64,000 nucleotides of DNA from Exilispira sp964581895 (GCA_964581895.1 CAZOPR010000004.1:124001-188000); one strand, 5' to 3'. Positions 53,066 through 63,257 are shown, counted from the first letter of the stretch. Notes: a model not told the origin generated them from the letters alone. Numbers and translations are program-made.

Positions 53066-53767
53066 ATGAAAAAAACAACATTAAATGACATATTTGTTAT
53101 TCTTTTTATTCCAGTAATATTTTCTATTTTTGGATTTATCCCATTTCTTTATGCTTTTTATAAAAATTTTAATACCTATCATCCTTATATTATGAGTTTT
53201 ATAAAGTTTGCAATTCTTGCAACTTATGGAGAAATTGCGGCTTACAGGATTAGTAATAAAAGATATCCAGATAAAAGTTTTGGAATACTACCTAAAATGA
53301 TGGTCTGGGGAATACTTGGTATTTTTATAAAAGCCGCTTTTGTAATATTTTCAAAAGGAGCCATCGCTCTTTTAGTTTCAATAAACAAAGATTTCCCTGC
53401 AAATATTCTTGCAACAAAAGGAATCTCTTTATTAAAGATATTTGGGTCTTTTACTGTTAGTTTAACAATGAATCTAATCTTTGCCCCTGTTATGATGCTA
53501 ACCCATAAGATAACAGATTTATATATTAACAAAGCAGGTGGAACTTTTAAGGGTATTTTTCAGACTAAATTCAAATTTACTGAACTATTAACAAATGTTG
53601 ACTGGAAAAACTTTGGTGGTTTTGTGCTTTGTAAGACAATACCATTTTTCTGGATTCCAGTTCATACAATAACTTTTTTACTTGTTGAATCTTATCAGAT
53701 ACTTTTTGCAGCATTACTAAGTGTCGCACTAGGTCTATTTTTAGCATATAAACCAGTTAAAAAGTAA
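53066..53767 (+). CDS. Membrane protein, possibly Mpv17/PMP22-like
   Basis: 233 residues with about five helices. The C-terminal segment LTNVDWKNFGGFVLCKTIPFFWIPVHTITFLLVESYQILFAALLSVALGLFLAY resembles the W-x(n)-P-x(n)-N-F-x(n)-P end of Mpv17/PMP22 proteins with the inner membrane helix pair. The N-terminal YGEIAAYRISNKRYPDKS is not typical of any family I can name. AAGGA precedes the ATG. Confidence in the family link is low. Confidence 0.55.
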   Translation: MKKTTLNDIFVILFIPVIFSIFGFIPFLYAFYKNFNTYHPYIMSFIKFAILATYGEIAAYRISNKRYPDKSFGILPKMMVWGILGIFIKAAFVIFSKGAIALLVSINKDFPANILATKGISLLKIFGSFTVSLTMNLIFAPVMMLTHKITDLYINKAGGTFKGIFQTKFKFTELLTNVDWKNFGGFVLCKTIPFFWIPVHTITFLLVESYQILFAALLSVALGLFLAYKPVKK

Positions 53768-53980
53768 TTAATACAAAATTTTATTAATCTAAAATAATAA
53801 AATAGATTACAAAAAACAAATTATTAGACAATATGATAAAAGTAAAATAAAAAACAAATAATGAAAAGAATATTAAATATATTAAAAAAATGAAAAATTA
53901 GAGAAACTGAAAAAAATGAAGAAAATGAAAAAAATTAAATGAATTAAATAAAATATATTAAGTAAAATATACTAAATAAA

Positions 53981-54985
53981 TTATTTTTTAAGAGATATTA
54001 TAAGGCTTAATAACTTTTCTTTTAATATTTTTTCGCCATTATCAAGCAAGACCATGTGCCCACTATTATCAAGCTTTAAAGATTCAACTTTGTTTTGACT
54101 GGATAAAATATTTACAAAATTTTCGAACCCTTTTTGAGAAAAATATAAATCTTGATCACCCCAGGCAACAAATATAGTTAAGTTTTTGATCAATGGCAAA
54201 ATATTTTTTTCCATGAAAACCGCTGCCTTTTGTGATTTATATCCCAGTTCAGCACTATCTTCCGGATTTATAGGAAAATTTTCGGCATAATACAGGTTTT
54301 TTTCATCATTCACAATATCCCAGACAGATTTTCTATTTGGAGCAGCTGAAGGTTTTGTGAAAAGGAAAATATACCTTAACCATGAAGTTTGTTTTGAAAG
54401 CCAGTATACAATGGGACCAGCAGCTTTATATTCCATAAAAGAATTAAGAGGAGAAAGAAAAACTACCAGATCAGGTTTTCTCTTTGCTTCAAGGCAAATA
54501 AAAGAATTTGGAAGTGCTCCAAATGACTGAGATACAACTATTATTTTATGGTTTTCTGGTAAATTTGTAGTGTATGCTTCATAAATCTGTATAATCTCCC
54601 TTAAATCCTCTTCAAAGTGCCACTGCCTGTTTCTTAAATAAAAGGGAGAACTCTGAATACCGTAAACAGGAACAACTATGTTGATATTCTGTTTTTCGTG
54701 CAAAAAATCAAGCCAATCTCTATACATCCCTGCTGGATTTTGTGTCCTGAAACCTTCCATAAAGAAAATTGTCAGATTATTTTTTTTGTTAACTAGAAAA
54801 AGAGGTTCACCACCATTTTTGTTAAATTTAGTTATTTCTGTATATTCATTTTTACTTTCAAACTCATTAGCATATTTAGCCATGCTGGCATATTGAATAT
54901 TAAGCAAAAGCTTATGTAATCCTATTATGGCTAAAAAGATTAACAATAAAAAGAGTAAAATTTTTAATCCTTTCTTTAACTTCAT
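53981..54985 (-). CDS. Membrane-anchored alpha/beta hydrolase
   Basis: 334 residues. One N-terminal helix (about 5-27) precedes an alpha/beta hydrolase: nucleophile elbow VSQSFGALP near 152 with the motif S-x-S-F-G, Asp in VAWGDQDLYFS near 274 and His in NSGHMVLLD near 309. The classic triad is complete. The substrate is unknown. AAAGGAA precedes the ATG; the downstream gene in transcription order is none, as the gene ends its unit. Confidence 0.78.
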   Translation of the reverse strand: MKLKKGLKILLFLLLIFLAIIGLHKLLLNIQYASMAKYANEFESKNEYTEITKFNKNGGEPLFLVNKKNNLTIFFMEGFRTQNPAGMYRDWLDFLHEKQNINIVVPVYGIQSSPFYLRNRQWHFEEDLREIIQIYEAYTTNLPENHKIIVVSQSFGALPNSFICLEAKRKPDLVVFLSPLNSFMEYKAAGPIVYWLSKQTSWLRYIFLFTKPSAAPNRKSVWDIVNDEKNLYYAENFPINPEDSAELGYKSQKAAVFMEKNILPLIKNLTIFVAWGDQDLYFSQKGFENFVNILSSQNKVESLKLDNSGHMVLLDNGEKILKEKLLSLIISLKK

Positions 54986-55002
54986 TTTAATTCCTTTGAT
55001 AT

Positions 55003-55623
55003 TTATCTAAGTATTTTAGCTTCTGTTGGTTCTTGTATTTGCTCCGCAAAAGATTTGGCATCACTTATACTTCCAACAACATCTCCAAAATGAATAGGAA
55101 TAGCATATTTTGGTTTTAACTTATTTGCAAGCATTGCTGCCTCTTTCCAGTTCATTGTGTAAGTGCCTCCAACAGGCAAAAATGCAACATCTACAGAAAG
55201 ATTCTGTATTTCAGGTACTGAATCTGTATCCCCAGCAATATAATATTTGATATTATCCACTTTTATTATGTAGCCAACCCATTTTTTCTCTTTGGGGTGA
55301 AACTGCTTACCTATGTTATATGCATATGTTGTGCTAAAAGAAATAGAAGATACTGTATAATCTTTACCAGGTTCAACTGTTAAGATTTTTAGGTTTAACT
55401 CTTTTACTTTGTCTTCCGCTTCTTTTGGCAAAATGATTATGCTGTTTGATTTTGCAACTTTTCTAATATCTTGAACTGAAAGATGGTCATAATGAGAATG
55501 GGTGCAAAATATTAAATCTGCATCATAAGATGCTTCCTTAATATTAAAAGGATCGATGTAAATAGTAATGTTTTTCTTAATCTTTATAGATGCATGCCCT
55601 AAATGAAAAACTCCTTCAAGCAT
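55003..55623 (-). CDS. MBL-fold metal-dependent hydrolase (UlaG-like)
   Basis: 206 residues. HLGHASIKI near 7-15, FCTHSHYDHLS near 39-49 (the H-x-H-x-D-H zinc motif), IAGDTDSVPEI near 129 and IPIHFG near 176 give the metallo-beta-lactamase ligand set of the UlaG/UPF0173 branch, which acts on phosphoesters or lactones. AGGGCC precedes the ATG. It lies between the hydrolase and ComFB-type gene in the same direction. Confidence 0.87.
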   Translation of the reverse strand: MLEGVFHLGHASIKIKKNITIYIDPFNIKEASYDADLIFCTHSHYDHLSVQDIRKVAKSNSIIILPKEAEDKVKELNLKILTVEPGKDYTVSSISFSTTYAYNIGKQFHPKEKKWVGYIIKVDNIKYYIAGDTDSVPEIQNLSVDVAFLPVGGTYTMNWKEAAMLANKLKPKYAIPIHFGDVVGSISDAKSFAEQIQEPTEAKILR

Positions 55624-55643
55624 AGGCCCTCCAAAATTTTTAT

Positions 55644-56348
55644 TTATTTTGCAAGATAAACAGGTTCAAGATTTATAATATCCCCTCTTTTTATTTGATT
55701 AACAAGAACTTTTTCAGATTTTAAGGTAAAACTGAAAAATTTTTCTTCTTTTAAGAAACCTTCCTTAGAAACTATTATTTTCATACGAAACACTTTTTCT
55801 GTAGGTCCGCTATTATTCTCGGCTTTTATAGATTTTGGCCAAAAGGTAAAAATCCCATTTGTCTTAATAAATGTTTGTATTGGATTTTTCCAGAGGGTGC
55901 TTGCCATATTTATTTTACTATTATATTCATCTACAAGTAAAACCTCAGCCCCATCTATAGGTTCAAAATTTGTTGAGTTAAAAACTTGTCCAATTATTTG
56001 AGGGAAATTAAAGATATAATATTCAGACTCAATAGAGGAATAACCCCATTCTATTTCTTCAGAAATATTTTCAAAAGAATCTTCTTTCCTTCTATTTTTG
56101 ATGGTCCTTATTGCATCATAAATAAGGCTAATGATATCTGTAAACTTTTGAGAATCATACTTAAATTCCATTTCTTCATATATCAGTCCACGATATGAGA
56201 TTATATATTCAGGAAGTATTCTATTTAAAACATAACATACGACATCAAGTTTAAATTTTGGATTCTTCGGTATATCCTCTTTATATGAAGAAATAATGCT
56301 ATCGGTAAGATTATATACTAGATCTTCTAATGTATTTTTAAGTCTCAT
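55644..56348 (-). CDS. ComFB-domain protein with C-terminal carboxypeptidase-regulatory-like domain
   Basis: 234 residues. The N-terminus, KNTLEDLVYNLTDSIISSYK then KLDVVCYVLNRILPEYIISYRGLIYEEM, follows the ComFB pattern (N-x3-E-x2-V ... D-x-x-x-x-x-LN-x-LP-x-YI). ComFB proteins are cyclic dinucleotide receptors in cyanobacteria. The usual CxC cluster is absent. From about 125 the segment FNSTNFEPIDGAEVLLVDEYNSKI and YLAK end form a beta-sandwich resembling carboxypeptidase regulatory domains. The ATG overlaps the end of the HD-GYP gene, coupling a possible c-di-GMP sensor to its phosphodiesterase. Confidence 0.65.
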   Translation of the reverse strand: MRLKNTLEDLVYNLTDSIISSYKEDIPKNPKFKLDVVCYVLNRILPEYIISYRGLIYEEMEFKYDSQKFTDIISLIYDAIRTIKNRRKEDSFENISEEIEWGYSSIESEYYIFNFPQIIGQVFNSTNFEPIDGAEVLLVDEYNSKINMASTLWKNPIQTFIKTNGIFTFWPKSIKAENNSGPTEKVFRMKIIVSKEGFLKEEKFFSFTLKSEKVLVNQIKRGDIINLEPVYLAK

Positions 56349-57486
56349 TTTGCCTCCTAATAATATGCTGATTTTGTTCTAAAAAACTTATAAAAGATTT
56401 TGATAAATAAGGGTCAAATTGATTTCCACTACATTTTTTAAACTCTTGTACTATATTTCTAAAATCAAGAGCCTTTCTATATGGTCTATCTGTAGCCATC
56501 GCATCTAATGAATCTGTTAAAGCAAGTATTCTGCTTTCAAAAGGGATACCTTCACCTTTTAATTTATCTGGGTAGCCATATCCATCCCATCTTTCATGAT
56601 GATGGCGAATTATTCTCCTTTCTTTTGATAAAAACTCAAGTGGTTCAAGTATATGTTCTCCCATTTCTGGGTGTTTTCTAATAAAATTTACATCCATAGT
56701 AGATAATTCTTCTTTTTTATTTAAAAGTTCATAAGGTATTCCTATTTTGCCAATATCATGAAGTAAAGCAGAAATCTCTAAAGATTTTATCTGATACTTT
56801 GGTAAATTAATAAAAAATGCAAAATTTACAGTATAAAATGCAACCCTTGAAGAGTGTCCTTTAGTATAAGTGTCTTTTATTTCCATAGCAGAAACTAATG
56901 AATTTATGGTATCTAAAAAATTTGCTTCAATTTTTTCGAGAAGTTGAGCATTTTTAAGAGCAAAAGCCATCTGAGATGCTATTATAGATAGAATTGAGAT
57001 ATCATCGGAATTTATATCTAAATGTTTTTCAGATTCAAATAATAAAAAACCAAAAAGCTCTTTCTGGTAAGCTATCGGAATATAAATATGAGCTGATATT
57101 GGTTTTTTGGAGATTTTTCCCTGTATCTTTTCATTAAAAATCTTAAAGGTTATTGTTAATGAATTTTTTGCGAAATTAAGCATTTCATCTGGTTTAAATG
57201 GGGTTGAATCATAAATTTTATATGCAATTTCCTTTCCCCGGATAAAAAATTGATCCTCTTCATCGTTATAATTTATGAAAGTTCCTTCTTCAAATTCGTA
57301 GATCTTTTTAATATGTTCAATAGTAAAACTTATAGTATCTTTGTAAATATTTGAATAGGTAAAGTTTTCAAACTTTTTTGCAAATGCATATAGAGATGAT
57401 ATTAGGTAACTTTTTTTTGATATAATATCACCCAAATCGGCATTTAAATCAAAATCTGAAATAATTTGCTTCTGATCTTTTTCCAT
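56338..57486 (-). CDS. GAF - HD-GYP cyclic-di-GMP phosphodiesterase
   Basis: 382 residues. A GAF domain at about 45-185 is followed by HD-GYP: SALLHDIGKIGIP near 240 (HD metal ligands), HPEMGEHILEPLEFL near 270, IIRHHHERWDGYGYPDKLKGEGIP near 293-316 (the GYP loop) and RILALTDSLDAMATDRPYRKAL near 319. All catalytic motifs are intact, so it should cleave c-di-GMP to pGpG/GMP. No membrane helix. It is coupled with the ComFB-domain gene. Confidence 0.93.
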   Translation of the reverse strand: MEKDQKQIISDFDLNADLGDIISKKSYLISSLYAFAKKFENFTYSNIYKDTISFTIEHIKKIYEFEEGTFINYNDEEDQFFIRGKEIAYKIYDSTPFKPDEMLNFAKNSLTITFKIFNEKIQGKISKKPISAHIYIPIAYQKELFGFLLFESEKHLDINSDDISILSIIASQMAFALKNAQLLEKIEANFLDTINSLVSAMEIKDTYTKGHSSRVAFYTVNFAFFINLPKYQIKSLEISALLHDIGKIGIPYELLNKKEELSTMDVNFIRKHPEMGEHILEPLEFLSKERRIIRHHHERWDGYGYPDKLKGEGIPFESRILALTDSLDAMATDRPYRKALDFRNIVQEFKKCSGNQFDPYLSKSFISFLEQNQHIIRRQNET

Positions 57487-57614
57487 CTCTATAATAAAAT
57501 TATAGCATTTTATATAATCTTCAAGAGTATTAACAAAAATTTTGTAATATTTCTTGAAATTTATACTATTTAATATTTGAAATTAATATTTAAAAAATTT
57601 AACGAGGTTTGATT

Positions 57615-58235
57615 ATGGAATTGGCAGAAAAAACTTTAATTGAATCTGAAGTAAATGAAAAAAGCAGTAAGATTTTGGAAAAAAATCTTAAGCTCATACT
57701 TGATTTTGAGACAAATCAACAAAGTGAGCTGATAGATTTCATTTACAGATCTATCTATACTCATAATCTACTCTGGGACTTAAATACTTCGGTGGAGTTT
57801 AAAGAAAAGGTTGTCGCGTTGACTAGAATTTTACAATATTTTTTAGATTTCAAGTCTAGGTGGCCCGCGACAATCTCCTCTGCTGAAGAAGTTGTTAAAT
57901 ATATTAGAAACTTTTGCGCACCAGATAGAGAGACTTTCATAGCAGTATATCTAGATACACATAATAATGTTATTTCTACCTCTATCATTTCATATGGAAC
58001 TATCGATTTTGCCTATGTAAACATTAAGATGATCTTTTCTTATGCATTAAAATTTGAATCTTCTAAAATAATTCTAGTTCATAATCATCCAAGTGGAGAT
58101 CCTTCGCCCTCTTCAGAAGATGTATCTTTTACAAATAAGATTTCGAGTCTGGCAAAAGATTTTGGGATTGTATTATTGGATCATATAATAATAGCAAATA
58201 CATATTTTTCTTTTAAGTGTGAAGGGCTTTTATAG
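57615..58235 (+). CDS. radC: RadC/JAB-domain DNA repair-type protein
   Basis: 206 residues from the ATG at 57615, which has GAGG seven bases upstream; a TTG six bases earlier is not needed. The C-terminal JAB domain carries IILVHNHPSGDPSPSSEDVSFTNKI, the diagnostic H-x-H-P-S-G-x(n)-S-x-x-D zinc motif, and FGIVLLDHIII. The N-terminus lacks the clear helix-hairpin-helix of full-length RadC. RadC proteins are associated with recombination and plasmid/phage genes, but their biochemical role is not settled. Confidence 0.87.
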   Translation: MELAEKTLIESEVNEKSSKILEKNLKLILDFETNQQSELIDFIYRSIYTHNLLWDLNTSVEFKEKVVALTRILQYFLDFKSRWPATISSAEEVVKYIRNFCAPDRETFIAVYLDTHNNVISTSIISYGTIDFAYVNIKMIFSYALKFESSKIILVHNHPSGDPSPSSEDVSFTNKISSLAKDFGIVLLDHIIIANTYFSFKCEGLL

Positions 58236-58319
58236 TAAAATTTTGTAGCAAAAATTAAATAAATGTTGAAAATATTCTTATTAAATTTATAGTTGTTTTC
58301 AAAATAAAAAGGTGGAAAA

Positions 58320-59237
58320 ATGTTGTCAATTGATAAGTTGATTTATGAAATGAAAAAGAAAAGATCTGCTATCTGTTTAGGGCTAGATCCATTTTTAGAA
58401 AAGATACCTTCAAAATTCATCGAAGAAGGAGAGTTTTATTTTGGAAAAACAGCCAGTGCATATTCTTACGCTGTTTTACAGTTTAACAAAAAGGTTCTTG
58501 AACTTAGTAAAGATAAGGTTGCTGTTGTAAAACCTCAATTTTCTTTATATGTCAAGCTTGGTGTAGAAGGGATTTTGACTTTCAAAAACACTGTTTCTTA
58601 TGCAAAAGAACTGGGTTTTTTAGTCATTGTTGACGCTAAATCAAATGATATAGATTCTTCTATGGAAGGTTATGTAGATGGATTTTTAGGTAAAACAAAG
58701 CTTTTTAATAACGAATATTCTGCTTTTGATGCGGATTTCTTGACAGTAAACCCCTATTTAGGTGTTGATTCTTTTAAATCCATTAAAAAAACCATTGAAA
58801 CCCGACAAAAAGGAGCTTTTGTCCTTGCTAAAACATCAAATCAGTCATCAAAAGATTTTCAGGATAAAATGATAGATGGAAAACCTCTTTACTGGCATGT
58901 TGCAAAAAAAGTTACTGAATATTTTTATGATTGTAAAAAAGAAAATGGATTTTTGCCTGTCGGTATTGTCGTAGGAGCAACGATGGCTGATGAACTTAAA
59001 TTTTTAAGGGAAGAATTCCCTGATTTATTCTTTTTAATTCCTGGTTATGGAACACAAGGTGGAACAATAGATTCATTGAGCAAGATAGTGAAAGAAAATG
59101 TTGGTTTTGTCGTTAATGCATCAAGATCTATTCTTTATTCATACTTAGATAAAAACAAAGATTTCGATTTTGAAATAGCAATATCAAAATCAATAGATGA
59201 AATGAATGATGAACTTAATAAAGTGGTTAAATACTAA
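58320..59237 (+). CDS. pyrF: Orotidine 5'-phosphate decarboxylase (long type)
   Basis: 305 residues, the length of the subfamily 2 enzymes. LGLDPFLEKIP near 20-30, FLVIVDAKSNDIDSSMEGY near 99-117 (catalytic D-A-K-x-x-D), GIVVGATM near 219-226 and FLIPGYGTQGG near 240-250 fit. It decarboxylates OMP to UMP in pyrimidine synthesis. AAGGTGG precedes the ATG. The ComEC gene starts inside its last codons. Confidence 0.93.
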   Translation: MLSIDKLIYEMKKKRSAICLGLDPFLEKIPSKFIEEGEFYFGKTASAYSYAVLQFNKKVLELSKDKVAVVKPQFSLYVKLGVEGILTFKNTVSYAKELGFLVIVDAKSNDIDSSMEGYVDGFLGKTKLFNNEYSAFDADFLTVNPYLGVDSFKSIKKTIETRQKGAFVLAKTSNQSSKDFQDKMIDGKPLYWHVAKKVTEYFYDCKKENGFLPVGIVVGATMADELKFLREEFPDLFFLIPGYGTQGGTIDSLSKIVKENVGFVVNASRSILYSYLDKNKDFDFEIAISKSIDEMNDELNKVVKY

Positions 59238-60675
59238 AGGCAAATTTTCTTACGATAGATTAATATTTTTTCTTACTGCTCCACTTATCTTACTTGGTTC
59301 TTTTATTGGCGGGCAAATATTAAATAACATATACTTTTTGAATCAATTTTACTTAATATGTTTAATATTGCTTTTTCTCCTTTTAATTCTTTTAGTTTTT
59401 GCATACTTTTTAATTAAAAATAATAAAAATGTAGTTTTACTATTCTTTATTTTTATTTTAATTATTTTATCTTTTTCTGTTTTGTATCGATTTTCCATTG
59501 GAGATTTATCTTATAACTATTCTACCTTACAGCAATATATTGCTAAATATCCATATTTTTATGTAAGAACGACAGATTTTATTCAAGATTATGAAAAATA
59601 TTCAAGAATCAAGGCATATATTATTGGCTTTACAGATTTTAAAAAGATTGAAAAGACAAAAATCTTTGTCTATTTTTATTCAGATACAATATCATCCATA
59701 TCATCTGGAAGTATTTTCCTTTTTTCAACAGATCTTCTTAAAAAATATTCTACTATTAATTTTTTAGAAGATAGGCAAAGAATTTGTCTTTCAAGGATAG
59801 ATTCTATAGCAAGGATAAAAGATGGCAGTTGGTTAGGTAAGTTTAGAATAAATGTAAGAAAAATTATATTTGAAAAGCTTTTTAAGTTTTATGATAGATG
59901 GAATGCAGCAAGTATTTATGCCATCATTACTGGCAGTAGGCAATTTATCTTTCAACCTTTGATGGATGCTTTTCAAAATACTGGGACATCACATCTTTTT
60001 GCACTTTCTGGTCAGCATCTAAGTATTTTACTATTAATTTTAGGAATATTTACTTCAAATTCGATTATTCTAATATTATTCTCTCTCTTATACCTTGCTT
60101 TCGCTGGCTGGCAAGTATCTTTTTTAAGGGCATTTTTTTCTTTATTATTTGCCATAATCATAAAAAGATACAACTTAAAGCCCAACTTTGAAAATATATG
60201 TGCAATTTTAACCTTGCTGGTTTTTATCTTTGAACCAGTAGATGTTTTATCTATAAGTTTTTTGCTTTCTTTAAGCGCTATAATGGCAATACTTGCCATT
60301 TATCTTATAGTTCCAAAATTTAAAAAAAAGATTTTTAATGTTGTTTTATTACCATTTTTATTTAGTCTCAATATTAGTTTTTTTCAAATGCCAATAATAC
60401 TATCAACATTTGGAAAGACACATCTATTGAGTCCTATCATAAATCTTGTTGCAATACCATTATTTTGCATAACTATTTATTTTGTGGTTGCTTCTTTATT
60501 TATAAATCCATTTTGCATTTTCAGTAATATTAGTTCTGGCCTATTGAATTTATTATCATTATTTTTATTATTTTTTGCTAAATATAAGATATTTATTTTG
60601 AACTTAAAACTTTCGGAAGCTTTTGGCTTTTTATTATTTTTTTTAATTTACACATTATACTATTTGCTTACTTAA
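59206..60675 (+). CDS. ComEC/Rec2 competence membrane domain protein
   Basis: 489 residues. Multiple helices with the ComEC core motif FQNTGTSHLFALSGQHLSILLLIL near 252-275 and AGWQVSFLRAFFSLLFAI near 300. The N-terminal OB region is replaced by about 150 residues with little similarity, and the C-terminal metallo-beta-lactamase domain found in long ComEC proteins is absent. The start overlaps the pyrF end by 32 bases. DNA uptake function is assumed by family. Confidence 0.85.
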   Translation: MMNLIKWLNTKGKFSYDRLIFFLTAPLILLGSFIGGQILNNIYFLNQFYLICLILLFLLLILLVFAYFLIKNNKNVVLLFFIFILIILSFSVLYRFSIGDLSYNYSTLQQYIAKYPYFYVRTTDFIQDYEKYSRIKAYIIGFTDFKKIEKTKIFVYFYSDTISSISSGSIFLFSTDLLKKYSTINFLEDRQRICLSRIDSIARIKDGSWLGKFRINVRKIIFEKLFKFYDRWNAASIYAIITGSRQFIFQPLMDAFQNTGTSHLFALSGQHLSILLLILGIFTSNSIILILFSLLYLAFAGWQVSFLRAFFSLLFAIIIKRYNLKPNFENICAILTLLVFIFEPVDVLSISFLLSLSAIMAILAIYLIVPKFKKKIFNVVLLPFLFSLNISFFQMPIILSTFGKTHLLSPIINLVAIPLFCITIYFVVASLFINPFCIFSNISSGLLNLLSLFLLFFAKYKIFILNLKLSEAFGFLLFFLIYTLYYLLT

Positions 60676-60701
60676 AATAGATTTATTAATCTAATGAATG
60701 A

Positions 60702-61918
60702 CTAATCTAAGAGAAAATATTTGTTTTCTTGAAGAAGATGAAATAAAGCCATACTAAGATTATCTTTATCTTTATCTGATATATATGTGAACCCAACTGC
60801 GTAATACGGTTCACTAACATAGACAATTTTGCATGAAACAGTCAGATGAAAAGACTTAATATAGATATTAACAAGCTTTAACTCTTTACCCTGGCTAAGA
60901 TGCTGGAAAAAATTAGTATTATCTAACTTGCCCTTAAAACCACTCATTGAAATATTTACAATCTTCGAACTTATACCAAAGCCTTTTTCTACAATAAATG
61001 CAAAACATCTATTATTGTCTTCAACTTTTATTCTTATATTTTTTCTTCTTTCATTTATTTTAATCTCTGTTTTTTTAATCGAAGAGAAAATGTACTGGAT
61101 TATTTCACTAGAAGAAAAGGATCTTCAAAAAAGACCTATGATTTGATAATTCTTGTTCGAAATAGGAACAGTTTTAAAGGATGCAATATCCATTTTTGAA
61201 ATTCCAAAAATAAGATTTACTTTAAATGGAATCTCATAGAAAAAATTATCTAAAAAGTAAGATAGTTATTTTCTAACCATGCAATAATCAATAATTATTG
61301 TACTGGTTTTCCTTTTATTTATAAACTTTTTGAATTCTTCTTCATCTTCAAAATTATAGATTTCTATTCCTTTTGGTATAAGAGAAGTAGATAATTCTTC
61401 AATTAGATTACTTGTAAAACCATAAAAAATGAAAGAAAGAGGGGGTCAAATTTTATTTTATTAAAACATAAAATAATAAAAATATCTGAAATTTCGGTTC
61501 CTAATTGTAAAACCAAAATAGTTTCATACCTTATTTCATCAATTTTCTCTAGATAGTTTATTTGAGAAATTTTTATAGATGTTTTATTATTTGAATTTGA
61601 AATATTAAATAATTTTTGTAATTCATTTTTGAAATCAGAGCATAGATCAATCAATATTTTATTCTTATCTTCAATGCTTATTTCTGGTTTTCTTATATTA
61701 CTTTTTTCTATCATCTTTTCTTTTAATTGATCTGTTAAAGTGATATATAGATCAAAGTTAGTTTTATTTGAAATATTAATAAAAAGAGCAGATTGATCTA
61801 TTGGAAAGATATTTTTAACAGCAAAAAAAGACTTTTTTTGAGCTGCAATTTTACAATTTTTTTGAAATAACTCTACAATATTCACCAAAATAGTATTAAA
61901 TTCAGTTTCATTAATCAT
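60702..61918 (-). pseudogene. Decayed sister of the CheX-REC-PilZ fusion protein
   Basis: From an ATG at 61918 with AAAAAGG upstream, 171 residues read as an N-terminal domain alike the next gene. A frameshift near 61425-61435 (in a run of T on the coding strand) moves to a frame with FYGFTSNLIEELSTSLIPKG; a TAA at 61266-61268 and a TGA at 61125-61127 interrupt it. The C-terminal PilZ end reads VNISMSGFKGK and on to 60702 as an 81-residue open stretch. Every segment aligns in order with the intact gene at 62017-63255, so this was a full-length duplicate now inactivated. Confidence 0.83.
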
Positions 61919-62016
61919 AATATTACCTTTTTGAATAAAGATATAACTTTAGTTTAAGTTTAATATACATAATTGATGATGTCAAATTTACAAGAAGATA
62001 ATATTATGATAGATAT

Positions 62017-63255
62017 TTATTTATTGCAAAGAATTTTGAAAATTGAATTTGAAATTAAATTTTTATCCTGTTCGATAAGATTTACAAAAGAGGCAGAAAA
62101 AGTATTATCTTTTATATATAATATTTTACAGTTTACTTTTAGTCTGTTGTACTTTAAGAACATATCGGCTGAGTTCAGTATTTTACCGACTTCAATTTTA
62201 TCTTTATTCTCAGGAGAATCTAATTCTGCTCTGAAACCACCGATGGAAATATCTTTAAGTTTAGCAGTAAATTTGCAATTTTTTTCATTTACAGAAATAA
62301 AAAATCTGCTGTTATCTGAAATATTAACTCTTACATGTTTTCTTCTATCATCTGGCTTTATCCCTATTTTTTGAAGAACAGAATAAAGATAACCAATAAT
62401 CTCTTTTGTGGAAAAAGTTTTTAGAAAAAGACCTATAAGTTGATAATTTTCAGAGTTTGTAGGTATCCCTTGAAATTTTAATGCATCAAGTTTCGTAATA
62501 CCAAATATGAGATTTATCTTGTATTTTAAGCTAGAAAAATAGGATTTTAAGAAAATCTTAAAATCCTGGTTAACGACATAAAAATCTATAACAGCGATAT
62601 CAAACTTTTTATTTTGTATTTGTTCGATAAAGTTTTTACTATTTTCAGCATAATAAATCTCAAAACCTTTTGGAATAAATTCATTGGTTATTTCTTCTAT
62701 AAGTTCTTCTGAAAAACCGTAAAAGATAAAAGAAATAGATCTTTCAAATTTTATTTCATTGATCCCTAAAAAAATAGAAAGATCACCAATATTACTTGTC
62801 ATTTCCACTGCAAATATAGATTCATAAAAGATTTCATCTTTTTCTGAAACAAATGTAACTGAGGAAATATCAACTTTTTTGCTATCTGCAAAGAGGAAAT
62901 TTGAAATTTTGGCTGAAATAAGATTTCCTATTTCAAGAAAGGCAGAGTGTTTTAGTTCTTCTTCACTTTTTTTATCAACATTCATTTGATTGTTGGAAAA
63001 ATTTTTTAAAAAATTCTGTAGTACATTATCTTTTAAGTTTTCATCAAATTTTATTATTATATCACCTTTTATATCGCCAGACAACTTTATAAGCAGTAAA
63101 TCACTATTTACAGTTAGACTTTCATTTGAAGTATAAATATGCTTTTTAACTAAATTTGTGCCACTTATTTGTTTAATAACATTAATAGCAGAAAGAAGCA
63201 CAATATTTAATACTCTTCCATCAATAATATTAGCTATATTGTTAATATTACTCAA
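62017..63255 (-). CDS. CheX-like - receiver-like - PilZ fusion protein
   Basis: 412 residues from a TTG at 63255 with AAGG seven bases upstream. The N-terminal 185 residues resemble CheX/CheC phosphatases, with the S-x3-E-x2-N motif in SAFLEIGNLISA near 103. A middle domain (about 185-310) looks like a receiver: EIYYAENSKNFIEQIQNKKFDIAVIDFYVVN with the Asp in VIDFY. A C-terminal PilZ domain (about 312-410) has DRRKHVRVNI and KDISIGGFRAEL, the R-x3-R and D-x-S-x-x-G c-di-GMP binding motifs. This suggests c-di-GMP control of motility or adhesion. A pseudogene copy follows it. Confidence 0.78.
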   Translation of the reverse strand: MSNINNIANIIDGRVLNIVLLSAINVIKQISGTNLVKKHIYTSNESLTVNSDLLLIKLSGDIKGDIIIKFDENLKDNVLQNFLKNFSNNQMNVDKKSEEELKHSAFLEIGNLISAKISNFLFADSKKVDISSVTFVSEKDEIFYESIFAVEMTSNIGDLSIFLGINEIKFERSISFIFYGFSEELIEEITNEFIPKGFEIYYAENSKNFIEQIQNKKFDIAVIDFYVVNQDFKIFLKSYFSSLKYKINLIFGITKLDALKFQGIPTNSENYQLIGLFLKTFSTKEIIGYLYSVLQKIGIKPDDRRKHVRVNISDNSRFFISVNEKNCKFTAKLKDISIGGFRAELDSPENKDKIEVGKILNSADMFLKYNRLKVNCKILYIKDNTFSASFVNLIEQDKNLISNSIFKILCNK

Positions 63256-63257
63256 CT

